Made by a program: the position numbers and the translations under genes. 64,000 bases of DNA from Cylindrotheca closterium (lineage: Eukaryota; Bacillariophyta; Bacillariophyceae; Bacillariales; Bacillariaceae), in contig CAKOGP040001668.1 in NCBI GenBank assembly GCA_933822405.4, positions 401,806-465,805 of the forward strand, given 5' to 3'. Under the pieces are notes generated by a model. The model ran no database searches and was not told the origin of the DNA. It saw nothing but the letters and a program-made list of their open reading frames with translations. Below are positions 11,473 through 19,826 of this stretch, piece after piece; position 1 is the first letter of the stretch, and each line of letters starts with the position of its first letter.

Positions 11473-13284
11473 ATGCCCAAAGTCCATCCCAACGGGACAC
11501 CACTGACGTCCATCATGGAATCCCTTGAGGACGCCAACAACAATTTGATTTCGGTACTCAGCATGAACTTGCTGGCTCCTCTCTATGTACGACCCATTGA
11601 CAAGAGAACGGGACAAGTCCAACCCTTTGCCGCCTTTGAATGGGTCCAAGACGATGCCATTTTGGAATGGGATAGTCGGAAACTACGGCTGTTGGAGTAT
11701 ATGGTGGCTAGCCAAGCAGAGGTAATTTGTTTGCAAGAATTGCAATTGGAACGACAGGAGAAAGGAGAAGGAGACAAAAGTGAGTCAACCGACGTACTGC
11801 CACTCGTTTTGCCAGAATGGATCCAGCCCATGATTGATAAGTATGGATACACGGCGATATTGCCATCCCAAGATTCCTTGGATCACATTGCCAGTCGCAA
11901 CCTGCGTGTATTGGGATCCGATTCGGCAGTCACCAATGCCATTTTGGTAAAAAAGGATCAATGGAAGGTGCTGGAGGAACCAGCGGAAGAAGATGCGGAA
12001 CCGATAACCAAAAAGAATAAGAAAAATAACAACAGTAAGGGTATGCAGAGAATACAGAGCGCCAAGAACAGCAATACCATGGTCTCGGTATGTTTGGAAC
12101 CTGCCACCAAAAGTGAGGCAATCAATACTGCTGATCCTGTTGTCATTTCATGTGTGCATCTGGATGCTACTGATGAGCGCAAGCGAGTTCTACAACTCAC
12201 CAAATGCTTGGAACGATCCCGCACTCTACTGGATCACAATCAGAATAAAGAAAATGATGCTGTTTCAACAACCGCAGTCATTCGGCCGGTGCGGGCAATC
12301 ATTGCTGGGGACATGAATGCAGAATTTGTTCCAGGTTCGTGCATGGTGGCTACCTTGAAGGAGTACCAACAAAAGAAGAAACGCCAAATGTCGCAAGAGG
12401 CCACAGAATCCGACGAAGCCATGGCAGAAGTGGCTGCTTGTACTGAAGCCCTCCGATTAACTTGCGCCGAACCACCCAACAAGGAACAACTACAAGACTG
12501 GAGACAGCTGCGAAAGGAAGCTTATGATTTAGTACAAGATCATTGTGTCTTTTTAGATCGGGTTCCAACGGGGCCCACTCGGTGTGCCTATGAACACACG
12601 TCCTCCTCAAACAGCACTGCAGATGCTACCACACAAAGGAAAATGCAATCTTGGAAGCTAGATCACTTGCTGTATACTTGCAGTGACGACGAGGATGATA
12701 AAAACGATAGTAAGACGGGGATTGGAGGAGTGCGCCCAATAGCCTATTGGGCTACACTGGAAGCGGATTCCACCTCGTGTCAAAGTGGGCTGCCCAGTGC
12801 TACTTGTCCATCGGACCACTTGCCCATTGCAGCAGTCTTTGAAATCCCTTCCAGACAAGCCCCCACTGCAAAGGAGAATGAAGCATCGGTGGCTTTCGTA
12901 CAAAAGGTACAAGGCTTCGAGAAGCGACACAAGGAAGTCGTGGAACAAGCCAAAGCAGAACTGAAAGCAAAGGAGACCGAATTGCAACAAAAGGAGCTAG
13001 AAAAGCAGAAAGAAGCTGCCAACAAAGAGGATCTTGCACCGGTCGATAACAATTCGACACAAGGAAAGAAAAAGAAAAAGGGCAATCAGAAACGAGCAGG
13101 ACCCCCATCGACTGAAATGATGGAACTGAAAAGGGAATTCCGCAGCCGTCTCAAAGCCTTTCAAAAGAACCAAGCCCAAGAGCGAGAAGAGTTGCTGCGG
13201 GTCATAGGGAATCGTGAAAAGCTATTGCTTCAGGCACATTACGGAATCCCATGGCGAAAGTGGCTAGAGCAAGGGCCACCATGA
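11473..13284 (+). CDS. Endonuclease/exonuclease/phosphatase (EEP) family protein, CCR4/nocturnin-like
   Basis: A 603-aa intronless protein. The EEP active site is complete: N32 in SMNLLAP, E88 in ICLQELQ, H228 in CVHLDA, D279 and N281 in AGDMNAE, then LDHLLYT, and D447-H448 in SDHLPI. The WDSRKLRLLEYM segment before the catalytic Glu is typical of CCR4-type deadenylases and angel/nocturnin relatives, so an RNA or nucleotide phosphodiesterase is likely; the substrate is not proven. After the catalytic domain come an Ala/Lys/Glu coiled coil with a KKKKK stretch and a basic C-terminus (EREELLRVIGNREKLLL), which are not part of the standard family. The start at 11473 (ATCATG) was chosen because upstream in-frame sequence lacks family features. 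It shares a 284-bp divergent promoter with the propeller gene. Confidence 0.85.
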   Translation: MPKVHPNGTPLTSIMESLEDANNNLISVLSMNLLAPLYVRPIDKRTGQVQPFAAFEWVQDDAILEWDSRKLRLLEYMVASQAEVICLQELQLERQEKGEGDKSESTDVLPLVLPEWIQPMIDKYGYTAILPSQDSLDHIASRNLRVLGSDSAVTNAILVKKDQWKVLEEPAEEDAEPITKKNKKNNNSKGMQRIQSAKNSNTMVSVCLEPATKSEAINTADPVVISCVHLDATDERKRVLQLTKCLERSRTLLDHNQNKENDAVSTTAVIRPVRAIIAGDMNAEFVPGSCMVATLKEYQQKKKRQMSQEATESDEAMAEVAACTEALRLTCAEPPNKEQLQDWRQLRKEAYDLVQDHCVFLDRVPTGPTRCAYEHTSSSNSTADATTQRKMQSWKLDHLLYTCSDDEDDKNDSKTGIGGVRPIAYWATLEADSTSCQSGLPSATCPSDHLPIAAVFEIPSRQAPTAKENEASVAFVQKVQGFEKRHKEVVEQAKAELKAKETELQQKELEKQKEAANKEDLAPVDNNSTQGKKKKKGNQKRAGPPSTEMMELKREFRSRLKAFQKNQAQEREELLRVIGNREKLLLQAHYGIPWRKWLEQGPP

Positions 13285-13387
13285 TGATGAGGAATAAAGC
13301 AAGCAGGGGCATACTGCTTTTAGTGATATGGAATTATGAAGTTGTGACTCCTGGGATATGCTTCCTCGAGTATTTGTTTGGGACTAT

Positions 13388-14257
13388 CTATCTTGGTGGA
13401 TCAAATGAGGATTTCAGTTCTGCGCTTGGATCTGTGAGCTGTTGATCGTGTTGCTCGATTCGAGAAGCAGCAGAAGGTCCCTCTTTGACAGTGGTAGCAT
13501 TCCTTATCACATGTTTGGCAACATGGCTCTCGGCTCGTTTCCAGTAGCTCATGCCTACTACTTGCGTTAATTCCCGCTGGACACTGTCCACTAAATTAGC
13601 AAAGCGCTGCTCTTTCATCACATGACGCTTTTCGCATTCTTCCAGCGAAGTTCTAGCCTTCTTGTGTAACTCTGTATCCTTCTTCTCGAGGTATCTCATC
13701 AATACTCTGACTATCATCCAGAATCGATGTTTTCGAAGCTTTGTTTCTTCTATTGCCTTGATTGTGACTCGACGATTGGAAACATGGCGCTCGGCCCGTT
13801 CCCAATATCTGGTTCCTACTGCCCGTTTCAGCTCGCTTTGGACACTGTCAATCAGATTGGTGTATCCTTTGTCTTTTAGTACATGGCGCTTGGCACAGTC
13901 TCCCAGGATAGTTCGAGCAGTCTTGTACAGACCATAATCCTTCGTCTCTAAATATCTCATCAGTGATCGGACAATCATCCAGACTCGTTGCTTTTGGCGC
14001 TTCCTTGTTGCTTCGTCTTCCACGATGACCACACGATTCTCATTCGACGGACAGGGTCGTTTGAGTGATCGCTTCCAGTGCTGATCATTGCTTCTAATAT
14101 TATTCTCATAAAGAGGCATCCTCGTTTGAACTTGGTTTTCGGGAAAGCCCGCCTTTGTATCGGATAAGCGTGGCGCATAGTGATTCCTCCCTCCACCATC
14201 ATCATGGATGGAAGTGCTGGTGGACAAGCCATCATCTCGGTCTTTACTATTTTCCAT
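13388..14257 (-). CDS. Protein with two copies of an unnamed helical domain (paralogue 1)
   Basis: A 289-aa intronless protein with the same ~75-residue module at about residues 85-160 and 173-250. The consensus is R-W-MIVR-LMRYLE-KD, then KKAR--LE-C--RHV, then F-NL-DSVQ-EL--VG--YW-RAE-HV. The two copies and those of the neighbour at 14762-16096 align without gaps in the core. The module looks all-helical, and its second half (NLVDSVQREL, then YWKRAE) faintly recalls KIX domains, but I do not recognise it with confidence. The ends are low complexity. No targeting signal or membrane segment is seen; a nuclear role is possible because of basic stretches (RKRQKQR) but is not shown. Confidence 0.7.
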   Translation of the reverse strand: MENSKDRDDGLSTSTSIHDDGGGRNHYAPRLSDTKAGFPENQVQTRMPLYENNIRSNDQHWKRSLKRPCPSNENRVVIVEDEATRKRQKQRVWMIVRSLMRYLETKDYGLYKTARTILGDCAKRHVLKDKGYTNLIDSVQSELKRAVGTRYWERAERHVSNRRVTIKAIEETKLRKHRFWMIVRVLMRYLEKKDTELHKKARTSLEECEKRHVMKEQRFANLVDSVQRELTQVVGMSYWKRAESHVAKHVIRNATTVKEGPSAASRIEQHDQQLTDPSAELKSSFDPPR

Positions 14258-14761
14258 TTGATTCCTTCCTTCAAAATGGGCACCCCTTGGCTTATTTTTG
14301 GAGGAGATGAGAAGTTTTGGATTTTCCTCGTTTTGATACGAATACTATACATTCGCACACATACGTGAACTTCTTGCATTGCCGGAAATGTGAGCCTTTT
14401 TACTTTTGGCACGATTGATTGATTGGTCGCCTGACACGGTCCCGCCAGATTACATCACGGTAGAAAAGGTAATCGTGCTTCCGGTGACGGATGAAGACGA
14501 TTAGAAGTCAACAGGTTAATAGATATTTGTAATACAACAAGGTACCATGTAATTCGTTCTAATATATTCATGGGATACTTCCTCTAGTAGTATGTATGGC
14601 TCTATAGTTTCTTGTTGTGTTGTTTATGAAAGCTTTTGATTGATTGCAGCAGTAGTTCACCTTTGCTCAAAGAAAGTGGTGCTGAGAGTCTGGTGCTTTC
14701 TCCGTTTTCGATAAATTTCGGTTACCACTGGTACTATAAGTCGTCTTGATGATACGATCCG
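14258..14761. other. Intergenic between the two paralogues
   Basis: About 500 bp hold the presumed promoter of paralogue 1 and the 3' region of paralogue 2. No gene, repeat or RNA is recognised. Confidence 0.5.
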
Positions 14762-16096
14762 TCATCCGTACATGATGTCTTCTGAAATAGTACCATGTGG
14801 AGACTGGTAGTAGTCACATCCTCCCAACCTCCAGTGGTGTTCGGCTGGCAGCTTCTTGGTGGGAATGGCCACGTTGGTTGGAATAGACGGATCTCTCCAA
14901 TGGTGGCTGCTGCCGTGATTCTGCCTCGGTGGTGGTGCAAAGGCGGGTTCCAGCACAAGCGGATGCACAACAACGGTTTGTTCATGCTGTGGTTGTTGTG
15001 GTTGCTCTTGCAATGGAACTGGTGGGGTGAATAAATTGTCGAGAGAGGACCCAAAGGACGATGCCTCCTTGGCAAGGGCGTCCTCCCATGCCTGTTCACT
15101 AGCTTTCTTCAGAATATGCTTGGCCACGTGATGTTCGGCTCGTCTCCAGTATCTTGTGCCAACGGTATGTTTCAACTCTCGTTGGACGCTTTCAATCAAA
15201 TTGACAAAGCGTGGCTCCTTTCGGACATTTCTCGTGGCGCAATTTTCCAAGGTAGCTCGGGCTTTCTTGTATAATATGACATCCTTCTTTTCAACGTATC
15301 GCATCAAGACTCGGACTAGCATCCAGAAGCGTTGTTTTCGAAGCTTTCGTTCTTCTGTTACCAGATGATTCTCCTTGGAATGATGACAGGAGGAGGAGGA
15401 GGATCGCCTGTACGACGACGCTCGTTTGTGACTGGTAGTGCTTGTCATAATATTGTCACCACGATTGCTGCTTGCAAAGTGAGATAACGCTTCCGCTGTT
15501 TGGTTTTCACAAAGGCAGTCCGATGAGCTGGAATCGAGTGAGAGAGGTTCGAAATCAGTGTAGTCATCATCATCATTCTTGCGTAATATGTTGTTCTTCC
15601 TTTGCTCTTCCTTGGCTTGTTTCCAATACGCAGAGCCGACGGTTTGCTTGAGTGGAACCTTGATGGATTCGCACATGCTTTCGGATACACTCTCCTCTCC
15701 ACAATAGTTATGTTGCCCTCCTTCTTCATTCTTGGACTTCTTTTTGTATTTGCGAATTACATTGCGGGCATTCTTGCAAACCGTGGGATTCTTCTTTTCC
15801 AAAAACTTCATCAAGACTTTGGTAAAGGAAAGAAAGCGACGTTTCTCTTTTTGTCTCCTCTCTCTGGCTCCGCAAGTATTGGACATGTGCTCGGTACTCG
15901 TGGAACCAGCATCGTCCGTGTTACAGGAGGATACGGATCGTGTGCTGCTCCAACCATGATTCTGTCGTCGTTGTTCATTCGCATGCAGAACCATGCGATG
16001 AAAGTCATCTTGACCACTGAGGTGCTCAAAGGAGGACACTCGTCTTTGGTTATGGCTAGTAGTCGGAATCGTAGATGGTGACACAGTGGCCAACAT
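14762..16096 (-). CDS. Protein with two copies of an unnamed helical domain (paralogue 2)
   Basis: A 444-aa protein starting at the ATG at 16096. A divergent copy of the module lies at about residues 78-166 (LMKFLEKKNPTVCKNAR, then VPLKQTVGSAYWKQAKEE) and a well-conserved copy at about 248-329 (QRFWMLVRVLMRYVEKKD, then NLIESVQRELKHTVG, then YWRRAEHHVAKHI). Serine-rich linkers separate the copies, and the C-terminus is rich in Gln, Pro and His, the sort of composition seen in transcriptional regulators. It lies head-to-tail with paralogue 1, so the pair arose by local duplication of a gene that already had two modules, or by separate internal duplications. Function unknown. Confidence 0.7.
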   Translation of the reverse strand: MLATVSPSTIPTTSHNQRRVSSFEHLSGQDDFHRMVLHANEQRRQNHGWSSTRSVSSCNTDDAGSTSTEHMSNTCGARERRQKEKRRFLSFTKVLMKFLEKKNPTVCKNARNVIRKYKKKSKNEEGGQHNYCGEESVSESMCESIKVPLKQTVGSAYWKQAKEEQRKNNILRKNDDDDYTDFEPLSLDSSSSDCLCENQTAEALSHFASSNRGDNIMTSTTSHKRASSYRRSSSSSCHHSKENHLVTEERKLRKQRFWMLVRVLMRYVEKKDVILYKKARATLENCATRNVRKEPRFVNLIESVQRELKHTVGTRYWRRAEHHVAKHILKKASEQAWEDALAKEASSFGSSLDNLFTPPVPLQEQPQQPQHEQTVVVHPLVLEPAFAPPPRQNHGSSHHWRDPSIPTNVAIPTKKLPAEHHWRLGGCDYYQSPHGTISEDIMYG

Positions 16097-16716
16097 TGAT
16101 TGTGAATAAATCAAGTTATTGTCTTGATTATACTTTGCTTTTATGCTTTCGTCCGAATAAATGAATGATAATAGATTTTATGTGGTTGATGTCTAATTGT
16201 TCTACCAGTTGTTCTATTGAAACGGCATTTTGTCGTCTGTCTCTTTTCTTCTGCTTATACTTCAATCGTTCGAATTGCGGTGTGCTATTGTGTATGAGTG
16301 GCACAAAAATGAGAAGTGGGAAATCACCGAACCTTGGACAGTTTTTTGAAGCCCGATGCACTAAATAAAACTCGTTACGAAGGTTGATGTTTTCGTGGAC
16401 AATAAGTAACCAAAAACTTGGCGAGGAAAAACACGATTGTTTGTTACTGTCGCCAGAATTTGCAAGGTCTTTTTTGGCAAGATTGAGCCATTTGTGTGGC
16501 CCTGCTAGCCGCGACATTATTCGCCGACATGAGCTGTTTGGAGCAGCTGTGAACTCCCGCGATCCTTGAGCTGGTGGTGTTCCCATGGTTTGCGACGTCA
16601 CGCAAAAATGGTAATCATGCTCGCTCTCTCATATATTATCTCGATCTCATCTCGAAACGAATCTTTCGACTACAACGAATCGACAACATTCAACAAATAA
16701 TAAGCAACACAAATAA
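16097..16716. other. Divergent promoter region
   Basis: About 620 bp between the divergent starts of paralogue 2 (minus) and the TLDc gene (plus). A CRE-like sequence GCGACGTCACGC lies at 16592-16603, about 115 bp before the TLDc ATG. The last 100 bp before the ATG are pyrimidine- then A-rich, as in a 5' UTR. No gene is seen. Confidence 0.5.
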
Positions 16717-17966
16717 ATGATACCAACTTCAAGTGTGACAATGCAGACCCTTTTTCTCTTGAGTACAAGTCTATTATTGGCTTGCCTGTCAGATGCTTTT
16801 CTACAAAGATCTCCATTGTCATCTGGCCTTTCCATTTCCCACCATGAATCGACGAGGTCATCAGCCTCTCTGCCACTCCACATGTTTGATTTTCTAAAAC
16901 CGAAAGAGGAGGAGGATAAGTCAGATGAACCACCACCAGCAGCAGCAGCAGCAGAAGTGGAGGAGCCACAGGACTTTTCCGATGACCCAGTCGATAAAAT
17001 CTTTAGTTTCTTTTTTGGAGCAAAGGAAGAATCTCCCATGGGAATGAAACGATTTGGCCGAGAACGATTCCCCGAACAATATCCAGCAGTCTTGGACGAA
17101 TGGGCTGCACCTGTGGAAGGGGATGACAAGGAGATGGCAGCATTGAGACCCATGTTGAAGAATACGAATTTGGAATTTCGTAACTTGAAGGTGGGTGAAT
17201 GAAAGATATTGTCGGGTGATTATTGTTTGTTTGCTTGTTTGTTTATTTATTTATTTCTTTTCTTTGTCGTGTCATTATGATTCCAAACACAACCATTATC
17301 ATTGGATGTATTATAGCTCACATACTCAGCCAACCGAGATGGATGGAACGCCAAAAAATTCCATGACAAAGTAGACAAGCTGGGAGGGGGCCTAGTGGTA
17401 TGCACCACCACTGATGGTCTGATTTGTGGTGGATGTGAGTTATTATTCATCTGCATTTTGTCGTTTTGGCTGGGTTGTATTCGATACCAATCTTAAGTGT
17501 TTCCCTCCTCCTTCTTCCTCTTTCTTTCTATGCATCTGTTTCACAAAAAAATTATTTCTTGTCCATCAATGTATTATTCATTCCAGACAATCCAAAGGGA
17601 TGGGTCGGATATGGGGAAGCGCGTGGCAGCATTGCCGCTTTTTTGTTTGTCTTCAAGCGTGGCTTGACCGAGTTGCCCTCCAAATTGCGAAAAGTGGGTG
17701 GTCCTTCGTTAGCACAGCAGGACCTGCCGGAAATTGGGCCCAGCTTTGGTGCAGATTCCTTGGTGATTCCCTTTGAACAAAGTCGGCCCAAGATAGCGAG
17801 GAGTAAGTTGGGAAGTTACTACGAACGCTTCCCGGATGGAACCAACACATTGTTTGGGAAACGTGGTGCATCTGTCGAGTTAAAGGACTTGAAGGTATAC
17901 CATGGAGTCTATGCAGAAGGAGAGTACATTCCATTTACGGATGCGGAACCATTTGCCTTGTACTAG
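16717..17966 (+). CDS. TLDc-domain protein with plastid-type N-terminus, three exons
   Basis: Exons 16717-17190, 17317-17434 and 17587-17966 join in phase (GTGGGT and GTGAGT donors, TAG and CAG acceptors) into 323 aa. Residues from about 157 carry a TLDc core: YSANRDGWNAKKFHDKVDK, then VVCTTTDGLICGGYNPKGW, AFLFVFKRG, and the late IGPSFGADSLVIPFE. TLDc domains (OXR1, TBC1D24) protect against oxidative stress or bind V-ATPase. The N-terminus has a hydrophobic signal (TLFLLSTSLLLACL) followed by SDAF, matching the diatom plastid bipartite motif around the conserved Phe. An Ala run (AAAAA) and an acidic linker follow. A plastid TLDc protein is therefore inferred. ATG choices are 16717 and 16741; the second would start directly at the signal peptide. 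Confidence 0.8.
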
Positions 17967-18213
17967 AAGGATGTGTAGTACGTAATAGTTGTCGTCTAGT
18001 GCCACAACTTGGATCTGCTCGAAACCTCCGTGACTAGAATAGAGATGATAGCTTCTGCCGGTGGAGCTAATGACGGTATTGAATCGACAGTTTCAACGAG
18101 AGAGATCACCGCGCCTTTGGTATCGTGGCATCTACTGTAGACACAGATCATATTTTAGTCAGTGGTCCATCCTTTATGCTCTATTGCTGTAGTCTTGTCC
18201 GTTCTAATGCCTT

Positions 18214-19498
18214 TCATAGTTCCGCTTGCTCTTCTGCTGTTTCTACTGGACCCAAGTCTTCCTTCACTACCTCAGGTGCTTCGGTAGATGATTCAACTTC
18301 AGGTGCCGCTTCTTCGGCAACCGGTGGATTTTCTTCTCCTGTTTCTACTGGACCAGAGTCTTCCTCCTGTGCCACCTCGAGTGAATCTACATGTTCAGGT
18401 GCCGCTTCTTCGGCAACCGGTGGACTTTCTTCTTCTAGCTCTACTGGACCAGAGTCTTCCTCCTGTGCCACCTCGGGTGTTTCTACATGTTCAGGTGCCG
18501 CTCCTTCGGTGACCGGTAGAATTTCTTCTTCTAGCTCTACTGGACCAGAGTCTTCCTCCTGTGCTACCTCAGGTGTTTCTACATGTTCAGATGCCGCTTC
18601 TTCGGTGACCGGTGGACTTTCTTCTTCTAGTTCTACTGGACCAGAGTCTTCCTCCTGTGCCACCTCAGGTGTTTCTACATGTTCAGGTGCCGCTTCTTCG
18701 GTGACAGGTAGAATTTCTTCTTCTAGTTCTACTGGACCCGAGTCTTCCTCCTGTGCCACCTCGGGTGTTTCTACATGTTCAGGTGCCGCTTCTTCGGTAA
18801 CCGGTAGAATTTCTTCTTCTAGTTCTACTGGACCCGAGTCTTCCTCCTGTGCCACCTCGGGTGTTTCTGTGGATGATTCATCTTCAGGTACCGGATTGAG
18901 GCCTGGTAGAGTTTCTCCTTCCGGCGCTTCAATGTGGACCTTGCTACCTTCTACAGTCACTTTGGCATTGGGCATGTCCTTTAGAATTTCATTGATCACC
19001 GTTTCTGCCTTGTTGTTGGGAGTATATTGACTGGCTCTGCTGACAGCAGCCGGCCGCGATTTGACGTAAATGGCAAAGAGGAGAAAGAAGATAGCAATGG
19101 CACCACCTGCATAGGGAAGGATTTTGAAACATTGCTATTGTCCGCCATAGGGCAGTGCGTGTATTCGATACGTGATGTACCAATATGCAAATGCATGATT
19201 TTGATTGATCGAAGGACAAGTTTGTATTGACAGTCGTTGTTGTACAAGCAATCGAGTGAATTGATTTGACAACCCGATTGGTGATCCACAAGGAGAAGGA
19301 AATCCAAGTGAGTTTGAGCTTTTCTATCAGCATTCATGCAGCATCATAAATCTCGATGCACAGTTGACTTGTCTTTTACAGAGCGAGCATCACACCTACC
19401 TCTCTCGCCTCCTCTTGTTCCTTCAGTCGGATTCGTCGTTCCTCTTTCGTCTCTTTTTTGAATTTCTCTCCATTCTTCTTCTGCTTCGATCGACCCAT
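18214..19498 (-). CDS. Single-pass membrane protein with six 32-aa acidic repeats, two exons
   Basis: The proposed exon 1 (19498-19396) encodes a basic, charged start (MGRSKQKKNGEKFKKETKE). A 289-bp intron uses a GTGTGA donor and a CAG acceptor at 19107; exon 2 (19106-18214) opens with a membrane segment (AIAIFFLLFAIYV). Phase is kept, giving 331 aa. Then comes a small conserved-looking stretch (TVINEILKDMPNAKVTVEG), followed by six near-identical 32-aa units containing EDSGPVELEEE and PEVAQE, encoded by a 96-bp minisatellite. The donor is not ideal, because the stronger GTAGGT 4 bp upstream would break the frame, so exon 1 is less certain than exon 2. A small N-terminal cytosolic domain and long acidic tail are seen; the function is unknown. 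Confidence 0.6.
18345..18920. repeat. 96-bp coding minisatellite, six units
   Basis: The landmark TACTGGACC recurs about every 96 bp from 18344 to 18826. Units differ by a few bases, mostly silent or conservative, so the array is old enough to have diverged yet keeps exact codon phase. Confidence 0.9.
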
Positions 19499-19826
19499 GT
19501 CGTTTAAAATATAATCCTGCTTTTATAGAGTTCTCTGCTTTGAATGCAACTCCGCTGCTATATGCCCAATCAAATAAAAAGGCTAATATAAAATGCACGG
19601 GTTGATGTCACGCCATGATCGAGATCCATATTTTCTTTACCGGTATTTTCGAAGAATTTGCGAACCGTCGAAGTCTGTCTGCGCCCATCGCGATCATTCC
19701 TGTAACTGACAAAGTGCCACGTGTAATCTGGAACATCAGATGATTCTACGGTGTACTATTGTACCGTAGAGGAGCAGTTTAGCATACATTCCTACTAGCA
19801 TTATCTATTCCTTTTATTAACATTGT
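19499..19826. other. Intergenic
   Basis: 328 bp upstream of the acidic-repeat gene and downstream of the LON-domain gene. It holds one ACCGGTA motif near 19640 and AT-rich sequence; no gene is seen. Confidence 0.5.

Noticed and set aside
18125..19030. 301-aa Ser/Thr-rich frame on the plus strand
   Set aside because: It is antisense to the acidic 32-aa repeat gene; the minus strand has the coherent membrane segment, splice sites and codon-phase repeats.
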